This document shows, in pieces, positions 1 through 6,000 of a stretch of DNA of 6,000 nucleotides. A program made the position numbers and the translations under genes. The notes under the pieces were generated by a model. It did no database searches. It had not been told where the DNA came from and saw only the letters and a list, made by a program, of their open reading frames with translations. Each line of letters opens with the position of its first letter. Within the stretch, counting starts at the first letter, position 1. Source of the stretch: CAWELS01 sp964468205 (GTDB lineage Bacteria > Acidobacteriota > Terriglobia > Bryobacterales > Bryobacteraceae); NCBI GenBank assembly GCA_964468205.1, contig CAYXVG010000154.1, positions 1 to 6,000 of the forward strand, given 5' to 3'.

Positions 1-2
1 CG

Positions 3-1736
3 ATTCGGTCTTGGGGCTATTCAGAGTATCAGGCGAAGCAGGTTCAGTGGGTCCTCTGCACTGTGCTTCTCGCCAACAAGAGCCCCCGGCTCGAGGATCT
101 GACTGTCGAGCTGCTCGAAGACGAAAAGAGGCTGATGACGGTCAGGCACCGACGCTCCCATATTCTCGTCCTGTCCAAAGCCTTGGCGGCTCTCGGCTAC
201 ATCCCGAACGACCTTTCGGCGACGTGGCGTGTCGGTTCCATGAAGAACGTCGGATCGGCTGCCAACGGAGTTGCACCGGAGTGGGTCCGATGGGTCGATC
301 GGTGGTACGCTACATCAACCCTGCAGGAGCACTGTCGGCGGCGATACCGGCTCATCCTGCTGAAGGCCGGACGCTGGGTCACTGAGCTTCATCCCGGCTA
401 TGTGACACCGGACTGCTGGACACGGGAACTGGCTGCGGAATGGGTCGCGACGGTCTGCCATTTGAAGATTGGTGAATGGACCCAGCGAAGCGATGGCTCC
501 GTCAAGAAGGCTGACCGCCTACTGTCAGCCAAGGCGCGAGCTCATCATCTGTCTTCCGTGAGCGCCTTTTTCCGTGACTGCCAGGAATGGGAATGGATCA
601 GCCGCCGCTTCGATCCGCGCCGGTGCTTCGCCGCGCCGCGAAGCCTCCGCGCACTGATAGGGGCGAAACCACGCGTCATCTCCGATGATGTCTGGGCTAA
701 ACTGCTCTGGGCGGGGCTCAACCTCAACGAGGAGGACTTCGGTTCTGCACCACACGTAAACGAGAACTACTATCCGCTTCCCATGATTCGTGCGTTGGCC
801 GTGACGTGGCTCTTCGCCGGGCTGCGTATTGATGAGATCTATCGGCTGCGTGTCGGTTGTACCAGCGTCTCCGCGGCCGTCTCAACGGGGGGCAACCAGA
901 GCATCTGCCAGTTGGAAGTCCCAGTCAACAAAACGGGCACTGCCTTTCAGAAGCCGGTCGACGGAGTTGTGTCGGAGGCCGTTCGAGCGTGGGAACAGGT
1001 CCGGCCCTCCCAACCGCTGGCGGCTGACCGGAAAACCGGCGAACTCGTGCATTTCCTCTTTTCCTACCGCGGCTCCCAGATCTCCTCGCAGTACGTCAAC
1101 GGCACCCTGATCCCTCTGCTATGCCTCAAGGCAGGCGTTCCGCCAGAGGACGCACGGGGGAAGATCACGAGCCATCGCGCGCGGTCCACCATTGCCTCGC
1201 AGCTCTACAACGCGAGAGAGCCGATGACGCTGGTCGAACTGCAGCGGTGGCTCGGGCACAAGTGGGTGAACTCGACCCAGCACTACCTCGACGTCAGTCC
1301 AACAAAGCTGGCGACCTCCTATCGCAACGCCGCTTACTTCGCCCGTAACACCCGAGCTATTGACGTTCTCATCGATCGGGAGATCGTCAACAACGGTAAA
1401 GCCGCGGACCAGCCGTGGAAGTTCTACGACCTGGGCCACGGCTATTGCAGCTATGACTTCTTTGACCAGTGCCCCCATCGGATGGCCTGCGCGAAGTGCG
1501 GCTTCTACATCGCCAAGGACTCCACGCGAGGCCAGTTGCTCGAAGGTAAAGATCATCTCATGCGGATGCGCCAGGAGATTCCGCTAAACGATGCGGAGTT
1601 GGCCGCCGTCGACGATGGCGTTGCCGCGTTGGAGAAGCTCGTCCAACAACTGGTTGACGTCCCCACGCCCGACGGGCCGACTCCGCGTCAACTCCGTAGC
1701 TCCCCGACGGGACCTGGCGAGGGACCAGCTGGATGA
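3..1736 (+). CDS. Tyrosine-family site-specific recombinase/integrase, 5' end outside the window
   Basis: This enzyme is expected to cut and rejoin DNA through a 3'-phosphotyrosine link to integrate or excise a mobile element. Numbered from the GTG at 63, the catalytic set is visible: R255 in AGLRIDEIYRL, a likely beta-hairpin K290, H371 and R374 in the HRAR motif, H399 in WLGHK and nucleophile Y408 in TQHYLD. The N-terminal ~200 residues fit a DNA-binding arm/core region. After the catalytic domain comes an extension with C462, C470, C476 and C479 (DQCPHRMACAKCGFY), as I recall from large Tn554 TnpB-like recombinases. The frame has no stop back to position 3, and the extra codons read like protein (e.g. 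QVQWVLCTVLLANK), so the GTG at 63 is probably not the real start. The stop overlaps the start of the primase gene by four bases, so the two are probably co-translated. Family assignment is strong; the Tn554-like subgroup is inferred. Confidence 0.93.
   Translation: MRSWGYSEYQAKQVQWVLCTVLLANKSPRLEDLTVELLEDEKRLMTVRHRRSHILVLSKALAALGYIPNDLSATWRVGSMKNVGSAANGVAPEWVRWVDRWYATSTLQEHCRRRYRLILLKAGRWVTELHPGYVTPDCWTRELAAEWVATVCHLKIGEWTQRSDGSVKKADRLLSAKARAHHLSSVSAFFRDCQEWEWISRRFDPRRCFAAPRSLRALIGAKPRVISDDVWAKLLWAGLNLNEEDFGSAPHVNENYYPLPMIRALAVTWLFAGLRIDEIYRLRVGCTSVSAAVSTGGNQSICQLEVPVNKTGTAFQKPVDGVVSEAVRAWEQVRPSQPLAADRKTGELVHFLFSYRGSQISSQYVNGTLIPLLCLKAGVPPEDARGKITSHRARSTIASQLYNAREPMTLVELQRWLGHKWVNSTQHYLDVSPTKLATSYRNAAYFARNTRAIDVLIDREIVNNGKAADQPWKFYDLGHGYCSYDFFDQCPHRMACAKCGFYIAKDSTRGQLLEGKDHLMRMRQEIPLNDAELAAVDDGVAALEKLVQQLVDVPTPDGPTPRQLRSSPTGPGEGPAG
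1719..1735 (+). promoter_or_regulatory. Ribosome-binding site and ATGA coupling junction for the primase gene
   Basis: GAGGGA at 1719-1724 lies 8 nt before the ATG at 1733. This ATG overlaps the TGA of the recombinase (1734-1736). The good Shine-Dalgarno spacing inside the end of the upstream gene supports this start and points to translational coupling of the two genes. Confidence 0.65.
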
Positions 1737-2722
1737 GAAACTCGTGGGTTGACTTCCGTGCGGTCAAAGCCGCTGTCTCCATGGAGATGGCACTGGCCAA
1801 CTATGGCGTCATGCTCCGTCGCCTTGACGGCACCTATCTCCGAGGGCGATGTCCGTTGCCGGAACATCAATCGAAGAACAGTCACCGAAGCTTCATCGTC
1901 AACACCGAGAAGAACGCCTGGGCCTGCCACTCCAGCTCCTGCGTCGCCGGTCGCGAAGGCCGCCTCGGTGGCAACGTCCTGGACTTTATTGCATCGATGG
2001 ATGGCTGTACGATTCGTGACGCTGCAGTGAAGCTGCAAGACTGGTTTGCTCTGGCGCCGGGCTCTCCGCTGCCAAGGAAAGTTCGCCGCGAACCGGCAGC
2101 GGCGCATACCGCCTCTCCTCCCGAAACGGCTGACAACGGGCCGCTATCATTTGTGCTCCGGCACATCGACCTATCCCACTCGTACCTCAGCAAGCGGGGC
2201 GTGGATCCGAAGACCGCACGACTTTTCGGCATTGGTTACAACCGTGGTACCGGCACGATGCAGGACCGGATCGTGATTCCCATCCACAATGAGGATGGTT
2301 TTCTCGTTGCCTATGCGGGAAGGTCCCTCGACTCGACACCGCCGAAGTATCGATTCCCCAGCCGCTTCCGCAAGTCCCTCGTTCTCTTCAATCTTAACCG
2401 TGCATCTGGCCGCAGCAAGAACGTGATTGTGGTCGAAGGTTTCTTCGACTGCCTGAGGGTTCACCAGGCCGGATTCCCCTGTGTTGTGGCACTGATGGGC
2501 TGCTCGCTCTCACGCCGGCAAGAGGAGTTGCTCAAGCAGCGCTTTCAAAGTGTCGTCCTCCTACTCGACGGTGATCCAGCAGGTCGGCGGGCAAGCGAAG
2601 TGATCGCCTCCCGCCTGGTTAGGAGCCTCTCGGTGAGAATTGTGGAAGTGCCAAACCAGGGCCAACCTGATCAGCTTTCCGAAGACCAGCTTCGCTGCCT
2701 GTGTGATCCCGACTATTTCTGA
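1733..2722 (+). CDS. Short DnaG-like primase: CHC2-type zinc finger plus Toprim domain
   Basis: The product (329 aa) resembles the zinc-finger and catalytic parts of bacterial DnaG primase, which makes RNA primers for replication. Residues ~36-105 form a CHC2-like zinc finger with ligands C40, H45, C65 and C70, followed by GGNVLDFIASMDG. Residues ~150-225 match the N-terminal part of the DnaG RNA-polymerase domain (GIGY, RIVIPI, AYAGRSLD, PPKYRFP, LFNLNRA). The Toprim domain follows, with E235 (VIVVEGFFDC) and D279/D281 (LLLDGDPAGR). The DPD-type acidic site usual in DnaG reads QPD at 311-313. DnaG is usually about 580-600 aa; here the C-terminal helicase-binding domain is absent. The zinc ligands are spaced C-x4-H and C-x4-C instead of the usual C-x2-H and C-x2-C. 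The coupling to a recombinase suggests a role in the element's own replication or transfer. It could also be a Toprim protein with no priming activity. Confidence 0.88.
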   Translation: MRNSWVDFRAVKAAVSMEMALANYGVMLRRLDGTYLRGRCPLPEHQSKNSHRSFIVNTEKNAWACHSSSCVAGREGRLGGNVLDFIASMDGCTIRDAAVKLQDWFALAPGSPLPRKVRREPAAAHTASPPETADNGPLSFVLRHIDLSHSYLSKRGVDPKTARLFGIGYNRGTGTMQDRIVIPIHNEDGFLVAYAGRSLDSTPPKYRFPSRFRKSLVLFNLNRASGRSKNVIVVEGFFDCLRVHQAGFPCVVALMGCSLSRRQEELLKQRFQSVVLLLDGDPAGRRASEVIASRLVRSLSVRIVEVPNQGQPDQLSEDQLRCLCDPDYF

Positions 2723-2725
2723 TGC

Positions 2726-3148
2726 TCACTTGCGCAGGAACATCTCCACACGGTTGGACGTCCAAGTGGCCACGCCGCATCCAAAGAAATCTGTATCTTC
2801 GGTCCAGATGGGGCATTGTAGTGCCAGGGCAGACGCAAGGATCGGCCAGTCTTCTGGGTCGCGTGGGCCCAGTCGCTCCCGGGCTTCAGCCTCGAACTCA
2901 CCGTAAGCGTCGCTGCCAATCAGTTCTACAAGGCCCCACAATGCGCGCAGCAGTGCGAGTGCCTTTTGCGGATCCCCACCGCGTTTGGCAACGAGCTTCT
3001 CAAGATGCTCTTCGGCTTCGGCGAACGCAGCCTCAGGAACGAGAAACGACGTGTTCTCAGCATTAGCCTCGATCACCTGACGCACTCGTGTGCCCAAGAC
3101 CGCACGAATCAGGATGTTCGCGTCCACCACCAGCGTTTTATTTGGCAT
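2726..3148 (-). CDS. PIN-domain ribonuclease toxin (VapC-like)
   Basis: PIN-domain toxins are Mg2+-dependent RNases that block translation by cutting RNA; the target cannot be read from the sequence. From the ATG at 3148 the protein is 140 aa, normal for the family. The acidic residues expected at the active site are present: D9 (VVDANIL), E39/E43 (PEAAFAEAEEHL), D97 and D100 (RDPEDWPILASAL) and D118/D120 (WTEDTDFFG). I prefer this ATG to the GTG at 3163 because VVDANIL then falls at the usual distance from the N-terminus and an AGAAG ribosome-binding element precedes it. The gene overlaps the end of the antitoxin by 11 bp in another frame, as is common in toxin-antitoxin operons. Its stop is 3 bp from the stop of the convergent primase gene. 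The key residues look intact, so the toxin may be active. Confidence 0.88.
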   Translation of the reverse strand: MPNKTLVVDANILIRAVLGTRVRQVIEANAENTSFLVPEAAFAEAEEHLEKLVAKRGGDPQKALALLRALWGLVELIGSDAYGEFEAEARERLGPRDPEDWPILASALALQCPIWTEDTDFFGCGVATWTSNRVEMFLRK

Positions 3149-3416
3149 TCCGCTTCTTCTCACGGGCGGTGCGGCGGATCTGCTTATACTCCTCCATCAG
3201 CTCGTCTTCGGTGGCGCCCCAGGACGCAATCATCTCGTCTAGCTCCGTCGCGGCGGCGCGCATAGCTTCTAGTTCAGCCTTTCGACTGCGCTTCTGCGCG
3301 GGGATATAGAAGCCGAGCGTCTGGCCGTGCCGCGTGATCGCCAGCGGCGTGCCGGATTCGAGATAGCCCGCGAGGTTCTCGCGGAATTCACGCATGCCAA
3401 CCTTGGTCGTTTCCAT
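3138..3416 (-). CDS. Phd/YefM-family antitoxin
   Basis: This 92-aa protein should bind the neighbouring PIN toxin and repress its own promoter. Residues 1-40 match the Phd/YefM DNA-binding and dimerisation fold: VGMREFRENLAGYLESGTPL followed by AITRHGQTLGFYIPA. The charged C-terminal half (about 43-92, rich in E, K and R) is the part that in this family is disordered until it wraps the toxin. The gene comes first in the operon and overlaps the toxin start by 11 bp. The ATG at 3416 gives the canonical N-terminus; no strong Shine-Dalgarno site precedes it and the predicted leader is short. The pairing of a Phd-type antitoxin with a PIN toxin is common. The TGTACA palindrome just upstream supports a YefM-like operator. 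Confidence 0.88.
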   Translation of the reverse strand: METTKVGMREFRENLAGYLESGTPLAITRHGQTLGFYIPAQKRSRKAELEAMRAAATELDEMIASWGATEDELMEEYKQIRRTAREKKRNAK

Positions 3417-3417
3417 A

Positions 3418-3446
3418 TTGCGTACTCACTGTACACATTGTAGCAT
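3418..3446 (+). promoter_or_regulatory. Possible divergent promoter for the HEAAH-protein gene
   Basis: On the plus strand TTGCGT (3418-3423) and TAGCAT (3441-3446) are separated by 17 bp. This is a weak sigma70-like match overlapping the toxin-antitoxin promoter and its palindromes. If real, the antitoxin could also affect the plus-strand gene. The hexamer matches are poor (3/6 and 4/6), so this is only a candidate. Confidence 0.2.
3422..3445 (-). promoter_or_regulatory. Toxin-antitoxin promoter with YefM-type TGTACA operator
   Basis: Read on the minus strand, TGCTACAAT (3445-3437) is an extended -10 element with one mismatch to TATAAT. The -35 position 17 bp upstream (CTGGCG, 3465-3460) is poor, as is usual for extended -10 promoters. 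Just downstream are nested palindromes: TGTACA at 3430-3435, TACA-N3-TGTA at 3432-3442 and GTAC-N5-GTAC at 3422-3434. TGTACA is the known core of the E. coli YefM operator, so autorepression by the antitoxin is a reasonable inference. The predicted transcription start is about 14 nt before the antitoxin ATG. Confidence 0.5.
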
Positions 3447-3464
3447 CTTCTCTCCCTGACGCCA

Positions 3465-4508
3465 GTGTTCGAAGGGGAAAAGCCGCCCCGTGAGGACGCC
3501 ACAAACATCGTGGTACATTCTATGTTTTCGCCCTCCGAGGCCTCGCAAGAACGGATGGAACACGACAGATTGCAGGCGGTCGATCAGTGCATTCGGCGTG
3601 CCGCACAGCAAGCCGCCGCGCCGGCCGGCTTGTCAGTGGCGCTCATCGAACGATTTCTGCGCACGGGAGAAAAGACCTGGGAGGGGGCAGGCTCCGGCCG
3701 CTTCAGTCTCGCACAATTCAAGGAGGACGAGGCATATACTCGGGCGACGAAGACCGCCATTCGGAACCTGTTCGACCTTCTCACGAATCTACTGCCGGCA
3801 GAAATTCAGTCAAGTCCGACGGTGCCCCCGGACATGATTCGGCACCGCATTGAACCGATGGTAACAGGCTTGGTGCAGGAGGATTGGCGGGAAGTCGCGT
3901 TGCGCGAAATCATTGCGCGGACCTTCGTTTTGAACGTTCCGGGCGCCAGGGCGGCCATCGAGGCGGAATTGAAGACCTGCTTCATGGGATCGGCATGGCG
4001 GGTTCTCTGGGCCCTGTTCGGGGATCACGGGCTTAAGCCAGATGACGTTGAGGTGGGATGCGACGGCTTAGCCGGAGACTATGCGCACGTGCGATGGTCC
4101 GCTTACCAAACCAACGACCCGTACTGCGACGTCGTGGTTCACGAGGCCGCGCATATGTTGCATTATCTGAAGCCCAGGCACTACGGATTGCATGTCCGGC
4201 GAGGCCAGGAACGATTCGTTGACATCGAGTTCTGCCATCGCGAGCTTTTTGCATATGCTTGCGAGGCCTACTCCCGAGTGGTCCTCCAGGGCGAGCGCAA
4301 GTTGCGGATCCCGTTCGCTGAGAAGATGGCGGATGAGGCCTTCTCCTTCCCGCAGGGCCAAATCAAAGAGGTGGCCGCACTGGTCCTCAGCGCGGCCCGG
4401 GCTCGGAATGGCTGGCGTGTAATAAGGGAAGCTACCGTAATCCAGAGGCAGCGAAGGCGTCCCAGAGGATACGGAGATCGAGTACGAACGTCCACAGCCG
4501 CGAGTTGA
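3465..4508 (+). CDS. Uncharacterised protein with HEAAH zinc-metallopeptidase-like motif
   Basis: I do not recognise a named family. Numbered from the GTG at 3465 (347 aa), residues 223-230 read VVVHEAAH. The hydrophobic residues followed by HExxH are the classic zincin signature, in which both His bind zinc and the Glu is the catalytic base. A likely third ligand is E260 or E267 in the downstream helix (HRELFAYACEAYS), a gluzincin-like spacing. There is no signal peptide or membrane segment, so the protein is probably cytoplasmic. The start is uncertain: GTG 3465 overlaps the promoter region and has no ribosome-binding site; ATG 3522 and ATG 3555 (MEHDRLQAVD) are alternatives, and I slightly favour 3555. 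The Arg-rich C-terminal tail (326-347) looks like a low-complexity end. The gene is divergent from the toxin-antitoxin pair and 124 bp ahead of a small same-strand gene. The gene is probably real; peptidase activity is inferred from the motif alone. Confidence 0.78.
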   Translation: MFEGEKPPREDATNIVVHSMFSPSEASQERMEHDRLQAVDQCIRRAAQQAAAPAGLSVALIERFLRTGEKTWEGAGSGRFSLAQFKEDEAYTRATKTAIRNLFDLLTNLLPAEIQSSPTVPPDMIRHRIEPMVTGLVQEDWREVALREIIARTFVLNVPGARAAIEAELKTCFMGSAWRVLWALFGDHGLKPDDVEVGCDGLAGDYAHVRWSAYQTNDPYCDVVVHEAAHMLHYLKPRHYGLHVRRGQERFVDIEFCHRELFAYACEAYSRVVLQGERKLRIPFAEKMADEAFSFPQGQIKEVAALVLSAARARNGWRVIREATVIQRQRRRPRGYGDRVRTSTAAS

Positions 4509-4632
4509 AACGTGACTGTCGATGGCCAGCAGTCGGCTGAACCATTTTTGGAAAGCGCTCTGAAGCGAGAGCAGCGGATCAGCCGGATCGATTGATCGGC
4601 CTAGAATAAAGGTTCAGCGCACTGAGGGCCAG

Positions 4633-5016
4633 ATGCTTAAACGCACGGTTAGGTATCCCGATCGAAAAATCTCCGAGACGTTCCTGCACTTCGCAGCGCC
4701 CATAGTTCACGACCTCCCGAGCGAGGCGCGTGAACACCGAGCCAGGGAAGCGTTGCAGGTGTCCTTCACTATCTGGAACGCCGTGATCTTCGCGGATGTG
4801 CTCAATGATCATCGGCACCTCGATGAGATTCGGCGTCTCACGGCGCCGGAGCCCGAGACAGCCGTCCTCATTGAAGAATTGACCGCCCGCAAACGCGCGA
4901 TATTCGCCGACGATGAACGCCTGATTGGGAGCTGGGAAGTAACCCGCACGGAGGAGGGGATCAACGTCCGCGCCGACGCGCGAGATCCGCATTCCTTGCC
5001 GCGAGATCCTGCGTGA
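4633..5016 (+). CDS. Small protein of unknown function, 127 aa
   Basis: No named domain is recognised. The sequence nevertheless reads as a real soluble protein: N-terminal YPDRKISETFLHFAAPIV, a central helix with ALQVSFTIWNAVIFADVL (about 40-57), then an ARKRAIFADDERLIGSWEV segment (about 85-103). It is acidic, alpha-helical in character and has no membrane segment or signal. ATG 4633 is preceded by GAGGG at 4624-4628, four nt away, and the frame has an upstream stop at 4561-4563. The minus strand is also open across this stretch, in frame with the helicase fragment to the right. I prefer the plus-strand reading because the minus frame loses all helicase similarity here. The gene is 124 bp downstream of the HEAAH-protein gene on the same strand and may share its transcript. 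Confidence 0.62.
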   Translation: MLKRTVRYPDRKISETFLHFAAPIVHDLPSEAREHRAREALQVSFTIWNAVIFADVLNDHRHLDEIRRLTAPEPETAVLIEELTARKRAIFADDERLIGSWEVTRTEEGINVRADARDPHSLPRDPA

Positions 5017-5133
5017 CCTGGCTGCGCCTGATCGTTCCGTTTCGCAGGATTCCAGGGGGCAGCGCGCCGAACCGTGAGAAGGACTGGTTTCAAGAGAAAG
5101 AGTCAACCCTGCCCTGGCCTCATATTCCACATA

Positions 5134-5928
5134 ATCAAGTCCGGTCTGCACCAGCTTTGGGTGGCAGATGCACACCTGCATGCCGCTTCGCAGTTGTCGC
5201 TCGTACCAGGCTTCCCGCTGCTCCGGCGGGGTGGCCGCGGTCAGAACCTCCGCTCGAATGCCTTCCTTGCAGAGGAGCGATTGCAGGCGTCGCGTGACGT
5301 CTCGTTTCTGCGTGTAGACGGCAAAGACCTGCACCTTGCTTCCCCGAGCGAGCTCCTGGCGGACCTCCTCGATCAGGCGCCGTTCCTTGGCATATGTGAA
5401 CTGCTCGTCCAGGTCGGGCGGGTCGGCGATGATGAAGCGCTCGCGCTCGCCGGAATCCGGATTGGTACAGAAGCCGTAGAGGGTGCCCAGGCGGAAGGGC
5501 CGGTCCGGATACAGCAGCAGGGCATTCATCGCGGTGCTGATGACGGAGGCGTTGCCGTGGTGCTCGCGAAGGGCGTCTCGGATGTCGTTCTCCAGGTCGG
5601 AGTAGGCCTTCTTCAGCTCCGGGTCCATATCGACCGAGAGCACCTCTTCCGTGTATGGCGGCAGCGCGTCGGAGATGTCCTCCAGCGACACGAAGGCGGC
5701 CATATTCATGAGGTACTTGCCGAACAGAAGGGGCGAGGCGCCGGGCCGGCGCTTCACGGTGGTTGAGACCTTCGCTTTCGAACAGGAGTTCTCGGAGGTC
5801 TCGATTGTGGTGACCTTCTCCAGCACTCCGTAGGCTTCGGCGAACTGGCGAAGCCCGCCCTCGCCGTGGTCGAAGCCGTCTTCCCGCATGCTCCTCGCGT
5901 CGAGCCGATACAGGATGTTGAAGAGCTC
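5134..5928 (-). pseudogene. SNF2-family helicase, internal fragment truncated at both ends
   Basis: The minus strand encodes an internal piece of a SNF2/SWI2-type superfamily 2 DNA-dependent ATPase. The piece opens with ELFNILYRLDARS and a GFDHGEGG...FAEAYGVLE segment, typical of the second half of the SNF2 ATPase core. It continues with the linker (LPPYTEEVLSVDMDPELKKAY) and the start of the helicase C-terminal domain. Motif IV-like (KVQVFAVYTQKRDV) and motif V-like (ICHPKLVQTGLD) stretches are present. Walker A, the DEAD/DEGH-type box and the motif VI arginine finger are missing. An in-frame TAA at 5929-5931 cuts off the upstream part, and similarity stops just after QTGLD near 5134. The frame stays open to 4579 from an ATG at 5887-5889, so a 436-aa chimeric protein is formally possible. 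Without both ATPase halves it could not be a working helicase. A single frameshift in a longer gene beyond the right edge is the alternative for the 5' end. Confidence 0.7.
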
Positions 5929-5931
5929 TTA

Positions 5932-6000
5932 TATCGGGAATCGGCGTCTGGCAAGCAGCTTTTGTGACAGCTACCACAGATTGCATGGTGCTTGCGGAGA
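5932..6000. other. Right edge of window: no recognisable feature
   Basis: After the in-frame stop that ends the helicase reading, all frames to the right edge were read. None gives a recognisable motif, and the N-terminal SNF2 ATPase motifs expected upstream of the fragment are not seen. Either the helicase is joined here to unrelated DNA or the reading frame is shifted. Confidence 0.3.

Noticed and set aside
1119..1556. Minus-strand 145-aa open frame inside the recombinase gene
   Set aside because: It is antisense to the catalytic domain of the recombinase, including the HRAR and TQHY motifs, and has no recognisable features of its own.
4580..4603. Imperfect hairpin around GATCGATTGATC between the HEAAH gene and the 127-aa gene
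   Set aside because: The stem has several mismatches and no T-run follows on the plus strand, so it is not a convincing terminator.
4979..5009. Ten-base direct repeat CGCGAGATCC at 4979-4988 and 5000-5009
   Set aside because: It lies within the 127-aa coding sequence and encodes a repeated RDP; only two copies with no arm-like inverted repeats, so an attachment site is not supported.
5074..5766. Long plus-strand open frame (230 aa) opposite the helicase fragment
   Set aside because: It is exactly antisense to recognisable SNF2 sequence, has no recognisable motif, and is the usual shadow of a GC-rich gene.
5135..5986. Minus-strand 283-aa open frame overlapping the helicase fragment
   Set aside because: The product is dominated by Arg, Ala, Gly and Pro, typical of a shifted frame, whereas the other minus frame gives clear helicase motifs.
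1..6000. CRISPR array, tRNA or rRNA genes
   Set aside because: No regularly spaced repeats and no tRNA- or rRNA-like conserved segments were seen on reading the window.

Overview
The window is GC-rich bacterial DNA and looks like accessory, mobile-element-type sequence. It holds a large tyrosine recombinase, a short DnaG-like primase, a toxin-antitoxin pair, two poorly characterised genes and a broken SNF2 helicase. There is no rRNA, tRNA or housekeeping gene to fix the taxonomy. The gene mix suits a GC-rich Gram-negative or environmental lineage (proteobacterial, acidobacterial or planctomycete-like), but this is only an impression.

Layout: (1) Positions 3-1736 (+) encode a tyrosine-family site-specific recombinase. 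Its frame is open to the left edge, so the true start lies outside, and it carries a Cys-rich C-terminal extension. (2) Positions 1733-2722 (+), overlapping by ATGA, encode a short CHC2 zinc-finger plus Toprim protein of the DnaG primase type without a helicase-binding tail. Together these look like the core operon of an integrating element. (3) On the minus strand, only 3 bp from the primase stop, is a Phd/YefM-type antitoxin (3138-3416) with a PIN-domain toxin (2726-3148). A TGTACA palindrome of the YefM operator type overlaps the likely -10 box. (4) Divergently transcribed is a plus-strand pair: an uncharacterised protein with an HEAAH zinc-peptidase motif (about 3465/3522/3555-4508) and a 127-residue protein of unknown function (4633-5016). 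(5) Positions about 5134-5928 (-) are an internal piece of a SNF2-family helicase cut at both ends.

How the parts fit: the recombinase and primase would move and possibly replicate an element. The toxin-antitoxin pair would stabilise it. The helicase remnant and the joins around it point to past rearrangement. No complete new system can be shown here. The points most worth checking are the recombinase-primase coupling with its variant zinc finger, and the HEAAH protein with its small neighbour.
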